A stretch of DNA of 50,192 nt from Thermoguttaceae bacterium (GTDB lineage Bacteria; Planctomycetota; Planctomycetia; Pirellulales; Thermoguttaceae). This document shows, one piece after another, positions 14,925 to 22,481 of this stretch (the first letter of the stretch is position 1; each line of letters opens with the position of its first letter). A program made the translations under genes and the position numbers. The DNA lies in assembly GCA_017441605.1 (NCBI GenBank), contig JAFRXD010000050.1:1-50192 (forward strand). Direction: 5' to 3'. The notes below the pieces were generated by a model that saw nothing but the letters and a program-made list of their open reading frames with translations, was not told where the DNA came from and searched no databases.

Positions 14925-16136
14925 CTACTCCGCCCAAAGTTGAATTAGTTCCACTAGAGCTCGCGTCGCCAATTCGTTTTCCTCGACGACGAGAAACTCG
15001 ATCGGGGAGTGGAAATTGCGCCCGCCCGTGAACATATTCGGCGTCGGAAGCCCCATTTCGGTGAGTCGGGAACCGTCGGTGCCCCCCCGAATCGGGATCC
15101 ATTCCGGCTCTACGCCAACGTTGCGAGTCGCGCGCTCCAATTTGTTCAAAACTTCCGGGGAATCCTTTAAAAAATACCCCATGTTTAGATACTGTTGTTC
15201 GAACGTCAATTCGCAAACCGGTTTGTTCGGAAGACTCGCGGTTCCTTTTTCGATCGCCTCTCGCAAGGCGGTCTTGTTCTTTTCGCGCTCCTCTTCGTCG
15301 AAAGCGCGCAGGAGGAAAACCGCTTTCGCGCTCGAAACGCCCCCCTCTAATTTATAGAGATGGACGAACGGCTCGCGACCCTCCGTTCGCTCCGGCGTTC
15401 TCTCCATTGGAAGTTCCGCGATAATGGAGCTTAGCGCTCGCGACGCGTTGACCATAACTCCCTTCGCCTCGCCCGGGTGCGTGTCGAAACCCTTGACCTC
15501 GAGCGTCGCCTTGTCGGCGGTGAACGTTTCCCCGTTGATTTCGCCCCCGGGACCTCCGTCGACCGTGTACGCCGCGTCCGCCCCGAATCCCTCGATGTCG
15601 AAAAACGCGGTTCCGTTCCCGATTTCCTCGTCCGGAGTGAAGCAAACGCGGACGTTGGCGCGAGGCTTCTCCGACGCGATTAGGCGCTCCAGCGCGGTCG
15701 CGATGGCGGCGATTCCCGCCTTGTCGTCCGCTCCGAGCAGCGTCGTTCCGTCCGTTACGACGAATCGCTTCCCGACGAGCGCCTTCATCTCTTCCGTTTC
15801 GGGGATAACGAGTCCGTTTTCGAGCGCGATCTCGCCTCCGGCGTACTCGATGATTTTCGGCTTGACGTTCGCCCCCGAGGCGGCGCTCGACGTGTCCAAA
15901 TGCGCGATCAATCCGATCGTTGGGACCTTCCGATCGGCGACGTTCGTCGGAAGCGTCGCGGTAACGTAGCAATGCTCGTCGACTTTCGCGTCCGTTAAGC
16001 CGAGTTCCTTCAACTCCTCGACGAGAAACCGCGCCAAATTAAACTGGGTTTCCGCGCTCGGAGTCGTCGTCGCGTCCTCGTTCGAGGTCGTTTCAAATTC
16101 GACGTATTTTAAAAATCTTTCTAATGGAGTCTTCAT
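14925..16136 (-). CDS. pepT: peptidase T (tripeptide aminopeptidase)
   Basis: Encodes 403 residues, the family's usual length. M20B metallopeptidase signatures are GLIAHLDTSS (first zinc His and Asp), TTLLGADDKAGIAA (bridging Asp), FTPDEEIGNG (catalytic and zinc Glu), AYTVDGGPGGEI, and the C-terminal GGTDGSRLTEMGLPTPNMF with FHSPIEF (last zinc His). PepT removes N-terminal residues from tripeptides in the cytoplasm. No strong ribosome site is visible before the ATG, but the upstream gene ends only 18 bases away. Grouping with an exported protease suggests joint peptide utilisation. Confidence 0.95.
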   Translation of the reverse strand: MKTPLERFLKYVEFETTSNEDATTTPSAETQFNLARFLVEELKELGLTDAKVDEHCYVTATLPTNVADRKVPTIGLIAHLDTSSAASGANVKPKIIEYAGGEIALENGLVIPETEEMKALVGKRFVVTDGTTLLGADDKAGIAAIATALERLIASEKPRANVRVCFTPDEEIGNGTAFFDIEGFGADAAYTVDGGPGGEINGETFTADKATLEVKGFDTHPGEAKGVMVNASRALSSIIAELPMERTPERTEGREPFVHLYKLEGGVSSAKAVFLLRAFDEEEREKNKTALREAIEKGTASLPNKPVCELTFEQQYLNMGYFLKDSPEVLNKLERATRNVGVEPEWIPIRGGTDGSRLTEMGLPTPNMFTGGRNFHSPIEFLVVEENELATRALVELIQLWAE

Positions 16137-16154
16137 AGCGGGATTAAACTGAAA

Positions 16155-17840
16155 TCAAATAACGTTGAGCCCGTCGCCCTCTTCCAAAACCATGGCCGAA
16201 TCGAGGGATTTTAGCGGAACCGAAACCGTCTTGTCCCCCTTGCGCAGCGTAACGACTTTATCTTCTTTCTCGACGTTCCACAAGTACATGGCGCGAGCTT
16301 CGGGGTAATGACCGAGAACGACCGGCGTTTCCTCTTCGACGTAAGGAATCCCTTGGCTCTTGAACTGGGGCAAGAGACCGCGACGGAATTTAAAGAGCTC
16401 TTCGAACGTTTCTGGAACTTGCGAGAAACGCCAGGTTTGCGAGTTGATCCGAGCGACGCGATTCCCGCCCTTGGAAGCGAGCTCTCCGCGCTCTATTTCT
16501 TTCGCGCTATAGTCGCCGAGGAACGTCCAGCCGTCCGAAGGAAGCTCGTCGCAAACCTCGAACGGAACCCCGGTCGCCAAAAAGAGAGAATACGCGTTGT
16601 AGCCCGCGCAGTAACGATCCGCCAAGCCCCAGAAATGCTTAAACGGTCCCTTCGCTTTCGCGCCGACAATTCGATTGTGGAAAGCCGCTTCGCGCTTCAT
16701 TCTCGGCGCGATTAAGCCCCAGTAGCTCGCGGGGATCGGGCACATAAACATCGTGTTGCGGACGTCGCTCAGCGTCGATACCGAGAGCTTGGAGACGTAA
16801 TTTTCCGCCGAAAGATCCTGAATGATCGTCGTTTCGCTAAACGCGCGCCCCGGGGGAACGAAACGTCGGTGCAAAAGGGAGCTAAAGAGCTCGATCGTCT
16901 TGTTTTTCGTCGAATCGTACTGCGCGTTGGTGAACATCCACTCCCCGACTCGAACGAGCGCCTCGCGGTAATCGTCGAGACGAATCCCCGCCTTTTCCGA
17001 TCCCATTCCCATAATCATGATTCCGAGATCGACTTCCGGAGAAGCGGCTTGGGTGGCGCGGAACGTTTGGGTCATTCGGTCGCAGAAATAGTCGAGCCAT
17101 AACCGCGCGTCCTTCGCGTCGTTCCCCGCGCGCAAGTCCGCGATCAACGCGTCCCAACGCGATTCCGAGAACCCCGCCTTTTTCATAAAGTCCGCCTTGC
17201 ACTCCGCGCAAACGCAACCGCCAACGTTTTCCGGTTGAACCGCGAACCGATAGTCGTCGTCGAGAAAAACGTCGCAAGGTCCGTATTTGTCCGCGATGTG
17301 GCGAACCGATTTAACGCAGTCCTCGGCGCAGCCTTCGTGCACCGAAACGCCCCAACCGGAACTCCCGTCAAAGTGTTCGTACGGTTTCCAGCGCTCCGCG
17401 ATTTGCGGCGCGAAGTTCGCGCCCGGGTGTCCGACCGGAACCGTGATAAAGTGAACTCGGTATCCCGCGTCTAGCGAGCGTCGAACCGCCGCGTCGAATT
17501 TTTCCGATTCCGGGAAAAGACCGTAGGAGTAAGGATTGAGCCAGACGTCCGTTACCCCCGCTTCTTTCCAGAGTTCCGACATTACCTCCGCTTTTAATTG
17601 AATCGCGCGAGGGTCGGGGGGCATGGGCTTGTCGTTCTCTTGCAAACCCTCGAACAGTACGTCGTTTACCGTAACCGAGAGATGAAATTGTCGCGTTTTG
17701 CTATCGATCTTCGGGCGCTCCCCCGACTTATTGACCGGTAGTTGCGGAACCGCTCCGCGAATCGAGCCGTTTCCGGCGACGAGCGACATTGCGAGCCCGG
17801 CTCCCGCTTGAGTTAAAAATCCGCGTCTTGTCGTCTTCAC
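16155..17840 (-). CDS. Tat-exported glycosidase-like TIM-barrel protein, function unknown
   Basis: Encodes 561 residues from a GTG with GAGGAG 9 bases upstream, 15 bases after the preceding gene. MKTTRRGFLTQAGAGLA is a twin-arginine signal. Further on come VWLNPYSYGLFP, FLDDDYRFAVQP and GGCVCAECKADF, then a long region with WGLADRYCAGYNAYS. Acidic clusters after strand-like segments and a C-x-C-x-x-C insert are reminiscent of glycoside hydrolase-like barrels, but I cannot name a family. The C-terminus (RAMYLWNVEKEDKVVTLR onward) looks like a small beta domain. It shares an operon with pepT and the NPCBM protease. An exported sugar-related role is inferred. Confidence 0.72.
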   Translation of the reverse strand: MKTTRRGFLTQAGAGLAMSLVAGNGSIRGAVPQLPVNKSGERPKIDSKTRQFHLSVTVNDVLFEGLQENDKPMPPDPRAIQLKAEVMSELWKEAGVTDVWLNPYSYGLFPESEKFDAAVRRSLDAGYRVHFITVPVGHPGANFAPQIAERWKPYEHFDGSSGWGVSVHEGCAEDCVKSVRHIADKYGPCDVFLDDDYRFAVQPENVGGCVCAECKADFMKKAGFSESRWDALIADLRAGNDAKDARLWLDYFCDRMTQTFRATQAASPEVDLGIMIMGMGSEKAGIRLDDYREALVRVGEWMFTNAQYDSTKNKTIELFSSLLHRRFVPPGRAFSETTIIQDLSAENYVSKLSVSTLSDVRNTMFMCPIPASYWGLIAPRMKREAAFHNRIVGAKAKGPFKHFWGLADRYCAGYNAYSLFLATGVPFEVCDELPSDGWTFLGDYSAKEIERGELASKGGNRVARINSQTWRFSQVPETFEELFKFRRGLLPQFKSQGIPYVEEETPVVLGHYPEARAMYLWNVEKEDKVVTLRKGDKTVSVPLKSLDSAMVLEEGDGLNVI

Positions 17841-17855
17841 TGTTTCGTCTCCTCG

Positions 17856-19511
17856 TTAATCGACGGGTTCGATCAATACCGGCTTCCAGTCTTTGGGAAT
17901 GTACCCGAGATACTTTCCAGCCCAAATGGCGTCCGGCGAGAGTTTCCGTTGCCACGCCTTGTTTCGCGGCGCCCAGTGGAAACCTCGTTCTTTCAGTCTA
18001 GCCCGAACCTCTTCGTCCGGAATCGAATTGAAAAAGATTTGAAGGCGGTTTTCCGCTTTGTCGACCTTCGCGATTCCGCCCTCGAACGGCCATCCGTCTC
18101 CGTAATCGGTCGCCGCTTGCCGCTTTAGAATCGTTATGCGACCTTCGAGCCGCCTAATCTCGAGATTGCAACCCGTCAGATAGAAATACTTCGGCTGACC
18201 GTCTTGGTCGTAAGCGCTCGACACAAACTCCGGATCGTCGTAACCCTCCCACGTTCCGCAACGCCGCAAATAAGCGTTCGCGCGCTTCATTCGCTCGCGC
18301 TCGTCGACGATCCGTTGCAACTTCGCCTGAAGTTGCTCCAGCGCGTCCGGATCGTCGGAGTTTATGCCGCCCGTTCCTATGCTCTCGATCTTTTGGAGCC
18401 CGTCGAATATTTCGTCCCGCTCCTTGTAGAGCGCCCCGAGACGCTCCATCTTCTTATTGTGGCGCGCCGTCGGAAATCCCCCCGAGCCGGAGATTAAAAT
18501 CGAGGGACAATACGACTCGACCTTATTGCGCTTGTCGTACCAATTCGCCAAATTCCGCTCGAATCGATCGAGCGCTTGATCGATCCGATCCCAGTGGCGT
18601 TGATCCGCTCGCTTTTTGACCAAGTCGACGTAACGACGCGCCTTGTCCACTTCGCGGCGGTAAAGCTCCGTTTCGCTATTGGGAACGTAATCGTCGAACG
18701 AAATGGCGCGTTTCGCCGCCTCCGCCAGACCCTCGTCCACTGGGTAGTATCCCCCCGGCTTGGCGTCCTTCTCCGTTTTGGGCGGCTCCTCGGAAAGCTC
18801 GTCGAGCGTTTCGGAACCGTTTTCGACGGCGGCGTCGGGGGAAGCGTTTGCGGAATCCGCGCCGTCTGACTCGCTCGCGGAGCCGTCGCCGGCGCTCTCT
18901 TCCGTTTTAGGGGGAAAGAAAAAACCTCGTATCGCGTCCATTAGCGCGTCGAGCAGACGTTGCGGCTCTTCCGCTTCCGCGTTGCATTCGAAATCGTCCA
19001 GCGCGTAAACGTACTCGCACATCATGAAAGCGACGTCCGGATCGTCGGAACTTCTCGCGACGAGGCGTTGTTTCATTTCGGTCGAATACGTTCCGAAGAC
19101 GTTTTCGATGCGGCGCTTTAACTGTTTCAACGCTTCGCGCCGCGCCGCGAGGAAGTTCTTTCGAACGATTCGCTCGTCCCCGAACGGATCGAATTTAAAT
19201 TCCGCCGTCGCGAGAGAGCGCTCGTCGAACGTTAGCGTCCCCCATATCCTATCGAAGCGTTTGCGCGCAAAACGACGAAACGTTTCGTCGTAGGATTCCG
19301 AGAAATAGCCCTCGAGACCCCGAAGCGCCCTGCGTATGTCCTCCCAAAACCGTTCCCGATCCGATTTCGGGTTCTCGTTTTCGTACTTGTCCAAAAGAGC
19401 TTCGAGATTGTCTCGAAGGGGTCCGTACAAATCGTCGTTGACCACTCCCCGCAGATACGACGCCGCGTCGTCGAGGGTGTAGGCCGATTCGTTCGAGTTG
19501 TTCGACGGCAT
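17856..19511 (-). CDS. mobile-element-type protein (polyvalent-protein domains), function unknown
   Basis: Encodes 551 residues, no signal peptide. The first half is charged helical sequence with an acidic Ser/Ala/Glu linker (about 200-250). The middle has the pattern CPSILISGSGGFPTARHNKK (about 330-350) followed by a coiled coil (LEQLQAKLQRIVDERERMKR). The end has IRRLEGRITILKR and RLKERGFHWAPRNKAWQRKL. As I recall the family, SG-x-x-FP-x-R-x-x-K and GF-x-W-x-P-x-x-x-AWQRxL occur in large polyvalent proteins of phages, plasmids and conjugative elements. Here it stands alone, heading a catabolic-looking operon, with no integrase or relaxase near. A domesticated or stranded gene is the simplest view. 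Confidence 0.62.
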   Translation of the reverse strand: MPSNNSNESAYTLDDAASYLRGVVNDDLYGPLRDNLEALLDKYENENPKSDRERFWEDIRRALRGLEGYFSESYDETFRRFARKRFDRIWGTLTFDERSLATAEFKFDPFGDERIVRKNFLAARREALKQLKRRIENVFGTYSTEMKQRLVARSSDDPDVAFMMCEYVYALDDFECNAEAEEPQRLLDALMDAIRGFFFPPKTEESAGDGSASESDGADSANASPDAAVENGSETLDELSEEPPKTEKDAKPGGYYPVDEGLAEAAKRAISFDDYVPNSETELYRREVDKARRYVDLVKKRADQRHWDRIDQALDRFERNLANWYDKRNKVESYCPSILISGSGGFPTARHNKKMERLGALYKERDEIFDGLQKIESIGTGGINSDDPDALEQLQAKLQRIVDERERMKRANAYLRRCGTWEGYDDPEFVSSAYDQDGQPKYFYLTGCNLEIRRLEGRITILKRQAATDYGDGWPFEGGIAKVDKAENRLQIFFNSIPDEEVRARLKERGFHWAPRNKAWQRKLSPDAIWAGKYLGYIPKDWKPVLIEPVD

Positions 19512-19577
19512 TGTTTGTTCGCGATGGTAAAAAAATAGGTTTCAAAATTGGCGAGCGCGCCGCCGCGCCGAAACCTT

Positions 19578-19606
19578 ATTTTCACATATCGCGAACTCCT
19601 TTTCAA
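19578..19606 (-). promoter_or_regulatory. candidate promoter of the 11464-19511 gene cluster
   Basis: On the minus strand TTGAAA (19601-19606), 17-base spacer, GAAAAT (19578-19583; four of six positions). It is the only promoter-like site seen before the first gene of the run, with a leader of about 60 bases. Confidence 0.42.
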
Positions 19607-19634
19607 CCCCTCGAAACCCGTTTTTTGATTCCAC

Positions 19635-19677
19635 AAAAAAGAATCGCGACTCGTTCCCAACAAACGAGTCGCGATTC
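19635..19677 (-). terminator. strong rho-independent terminator of the DUF11 lipoprotein gene
   Basis: A perfect 15-base stem (19641-19655 with 19663-19677) with a 7-base loop is followed on the minus strand by TTTTTTG. It lies 41 bases past the stop at 19718. Confidence 0.88.
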
Positions 19678-19717
19678 CCGTATCGTTTCCTAATTTTCTA
19701 GAACTTCGGCGCTAGGA

Positions 19718-21436
19718 TCATTGAACCTTGCAGATGAACTGGACGACTCCAAATTCTTTCGGTTGTAGCGGATCCTTAACTTCCCAGCGCAAAACCAGCG
19801 ATCCCGATTCGCTCAAGTCCGCGAGGAAATCGGCGGGAACCGACGATTTCGCCGTGCCGTCCACGTAGCGCAGACGCGCGGAAAGATTGTCGAGAATCGT
19901 TACGTTTCCGATCGGTTCGTCCCCGATATTCTCGAAGCGGAGCGTGAACTCGACCAATTCGCCCGGGCGAGCCGCGTCTTTGTTCGCGATTTTTATTACG
20001 CGAAGCTTCGAGGTTACCGTCCCGTCTTTGATCGCGCACACGATCGACGGTCCGTCCAAGTAGACGTTCGAGAAGACGTTCGTTCGATCGGTCGAAACCG
20101 CCACTCCTTCGCGTCCGCTCCAGCTTTGCGCCGCCAGAGCCCCGTCCATTAGCAGCGCCAGCTCTTCCGTTCCAAGTCGCTCCGCCGTAATCGATTTCGA
20201 AAAACCTTGGAGATTGAGGCGCCCGTCGACCGCCAACGGCGCGGTGCGCGCGTTCGCAGAAGCCGGCGCCATCGCCGATTCCGCCGCCGCGATTTCTTGT
20301 GTTCCCGTCGCCGAGAGGAGTTTTTCGTCTTGCGAGCGAACGTCCGCTTGAACGGAGCTCGCGCTCTCTTCGGCTCCCTGCGCCCGAGTCGCCGTGTCGA
20401 GCGCGGTTCGTTGCGCGCCCTCGACCGGAGAAAGGACCTGTCGAACCGCTCCAAAACGAGGAGCGTAGAGGAAAACTCGGTTGGTCGGTTCGGTCAGAAT
20501 GCGACCGTCGACCGTGTCGAAGTGAACGGCGGAGTCTTCCGGATCGAGATTCTCGACCGACCAGTCTTCGTTCGCGATCACTTTGCGCTTGGCGTCCCCG
20601 CCGGTTGTCACGTACTCGTCGCGCGCCGCGGGCGGAGCGCTTTGACTCGCCGGGCCTCGCGTTTGCGCGTAAGGCGCCGCGATCGACGGATCGACGACGT
20701 TCGGCTTGACGACCGCTCCGCCGGGACGCGATTCGTCGAGCGTCGCCGTCGCTTCCGCCGAAACCTTCGACGAGACGTTTTCCGCCTTAATATCGAGGGA
20801 GGCGCTCGCGGGCTCCTGTCCTCGAACAATCAACGTTTCGCCGAGCGCGCGAGGCTCTAGAGACGCTCCTTGATACGAGGACGGCGCGTATTGCGGGGAA
20901 GGTTGTTGTTGAGGCGCGTAAACGTCGCTTTGCGGCGAGACGGCCGGCGCGGGCGGGAATGGCCCGCTCGCCTGATCCGCGTAGGGCGCCGCCGTCGGAG
21001 CCGCTTGAGGCGCGGACAGCGGGTAAGGGTTGCTCGCCGTCAGCGAATTCGCCGTCTTGGCGCGCGACGCTTCGGCGCGAATTTCTTCGAGCGTCTTCGC
21101 GCCTCGAGGCATCGCCGCCCAGTGCGGAGGCATCGTCGTGGAGCCCTGTTTCTTCGCGATTGATTTACCGAATCCCGCGGGGTCCGTTTGCTCGCGCCAT
21201 TCCCCGGAGTACACGTCGCGATAGTACGCTTCCTCTTCGGCCGTCTTAGGTTCGAATTGCGCGTAAGGATTGCGGGAATACGAACTGGATCCGCTCGTCT
21301 CGGAAGATTTGCAGGAACACAGAATCGCCGGACATATCGCCAACAACGCGACGATCGCGCCGAGCGCTCGGCTCGGACGATCGAACGATCGCGGCGCTCG
21401 TTCAATAGAAGTCGATTCAAGGTTGGGAGACTTCAT
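19718..21436 (-). CDS. envelope lipoprotein with C-terminal DUF11 domain
   Basis: Encodes 572 residues; ATG with AAAGGA about 11 bases upstream. An N-terminal hydrophobic segment (about 26-42) ends in ILCSCKSSETSG, where Cys after Leu-Cys-Ser fits a lipobox. The middle is low-complexity and rich in Ala, Pro, Gln and Ser (about 50-270), likely disordered. The last 110 residues (KLRVIKIANKDAARPGELVE, FTLRFENIGDEPIGNVTILD, NLSARLRYVDGTAKS) match the DUF11 immunoglobulin-like repeat found in cell-surface proteins. A role in the planctomycete envelope is inferred. The gene has its own strong terminator; no clear promoter was seen in the 214 bases before it. Confidence 0.78.
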   Translation of the reverse strand: MKSPNLESTSIERAPRSFDRPSRALGAIVALLAICPAILCSCKSSETSGSSSYSRNPYAQFEPKTAEEEAYYRDVYSGEWREQTDPAGFGKSIAKKQGSTTMPPHWAAMPRGAKTLEEIRAEASRAKTANSLTASNPYPLSAPQAAPTAAPYADQASGPFPPAPAVSPQSDVYAPQQQPSPQYAPSSYQGASLEPRALGETLIVRGQEPASASLDIKAENVSSKVSAEATATLDESRPGGAVVKPNVVDPSIAAPYAQTRGPASQSAPPAARDEYVTTGGDAKRKVIANEDWSVENLDPEDSAVHFDTVDGRILTEPTNRVFLYAPRFGAVRQVLSPVEGAQRTALDTATRAQGAEESASSVQADVRSQDEKLLSATGTQEIAAAESAMAPASANARTAPLAVDGRLNLQGFSKSITAERLGTEELALLMDGALAAQSWSGREGVAVSTDRTNVFSNVYLDGPSIVCAIKDGTVTSKLRVIKIANKDAARPGELVEFTLRFENIGDEPIGNVTILDNLSARLRYVDGTAKSSVPADFLADLSESGSLVLRWEVKDPLQPKEFGVVQFICKVQ

Positions 21437-21650
21437 CTTGGGCGTCCTTTCATGCGAATAACTCGCGTCAAACTTTCAATAATTTACTCGGCGTTCCACG
21501 ACGTCGAAACTCGAGCGCCTTGAGCGCTATCGTTGGTATCGTCTTTTGCGCTGGCAAACTTTGCTAAAAAAGAAAATTTTATTTGACCGATAAAACAGGT
21601 TTAATTGATAACTCTTATCTATGTTAACAATCTGGTTCCCTTCTTCGTTC

Positions 21651-22301
21651 TCACAGGGAAAATTGAGGGATCAGACCAACCTTAGTTATGCCCGTATATA
21701 CGAACCCCAAAGCGAGCGCGAACATTAGAATCCCCAAAACTCGGTTTGCGATTACAAGACCTTTCGGTTTAAAGGCGCGTCTCATCGCCCCGACAATGAA
21801 AGCCGTTGCAAAATTGCAAGCGATCATCGTCGAGTAAAACGCGAAAACATAGGTCGCGCTTAGCGGGAATCCCCCCTGTTTCCAAAACTCGGAAATGGCG
21901 ATTCCGTTAATTGTGAACGAATAGATCCACAAGTTGGGGTTGGTTACGTTGGCGAGCCAAATTTGAAAGAAAGAGATGGGCGCCTTCTTTTTTAGTTCGA
22001 AATCCTCGGACTTTGTTTTGATCGCTCCCCAGGCGATTTTGAACAAGACCGTCGCTCCCGCGAACGCGAAGCACGCGACCGCCCAATCGGGAAGGTTGGT
22101 TAGCGCGAGAATCGCGATCGTTAGCGCGATGGGATCCGAGACCAGCGAAATAATCGCCACCCGCCAGCTCGACTTGACGCCGTTGAGCAGCGTTTCCGAT
22201 ATCAAGAGCGTTTGCATCGGTCCCGGCGAAATGGAACCGTTGATCCCGAATCCCGCGCCAAGCGACGCCGCGCTCGCATATGTCGTCAATAAACCCGTCA
22301 T
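21651..22301 (-). CDS. LysE/RhtB-family amino acid exporter
   Basis: Encodes 216 residues with six hydrophobic segments. The N-terminal SISPGPMQTLLISETLLNGV and RVAIISLVSDPIAL match the family's SPGP-x-x and G-x-x-x-G-D-type conserved region, and the middle ANVTNPNLWIYSFTI matches the NPK/NPN motif. Such inner-membrane proteins export amino acids or related small molecules; the substrate is not predictable. The ATG has GGAAA upstream. It is divergent from the plus-strand glycosidase pair, with back-to-back promoters in the 177-base gap. Confidence 0.87.
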   Translation of the reverse strand: MTGLLTTYASAASLGAGFGINGSISPGPMQTLLISETLLNGVKSSWRVAIISLVSDPIALTIAILALTNLPDWAVACFAFAGATVLFKIAWGAIKTKSEDFELKKKAPISFFQIWLANVTNPNLWIYSFTINGIAISEFWKQGGFPLSATYVFAFYSTMIACNFATAFIVGAMRRAFKPKGLVIANRVLGILMFALALGFVYTGITKVGLIPQFSL

Positions 22302-22342
22302 CGCAACGTTGTTTCCGTTAAAAGGCGATCAATGAGCCGTTT

Positions 22343-22370
22343 ATTATAACGCTTGCAAAAGTTTGGGCAA
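22343..22370 (-). promoter_or_regulatory. promoter of the LysE-family gene
   Basis: On the minus strand TTGCCC (22365-22370), 16-base spacer, perfect TATAAT (22343-22348). The leader would be about 35 bases. Confidence 0.58.
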
Positions 22371-22385
22371 GTCGCGTCGGGTTCT

Positions 22386-22414
22386 TTGCAACTGCGACTT
22401 ATTTCCTGTATACT
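22386..22414 (+). promoter_or_regulatory. promoter of the duplicated glycosidase genes
   Basis: TTGCAA (22386-22391), 17-base spacer, TATACT (22409-22414). Transcription would start near 22421, leaving a leader of about 58 bases. It is divergent from the LysE promoter, with 15 bases between the two -35 elements. No equally good promoter lies before the second copy, which is probably co-transcribed. Confidence 0.62.
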
Positions 22415-22465
22415 TCTATTGGACGGTTGGGCGCGGGAGCCGAACCAATTTTTTTAATCCGCTTC

Positions 22466-22481
22466 AAGGAGTTCCCCTTTG
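22466..22481 (+). promoter_or_regulatory. ribosome site in a small hairpin before a TTG start (copy A)
   Basis: AAGGAG (22466-22471) lies 7 bases before the TTG at 22479. AAGG (22466-22469) can pair with CCTT (22476-22479), which would hide the ribosome site and the first base of the start codon. Confidence 0.55.

Noticed and set aside
17856..19511. A complete prophage or conjugative element around the polyvalent-domain protein
   Set aside because: No integrase, relaxase, structural genes, att-like repeats or tRNA are visible on either side.
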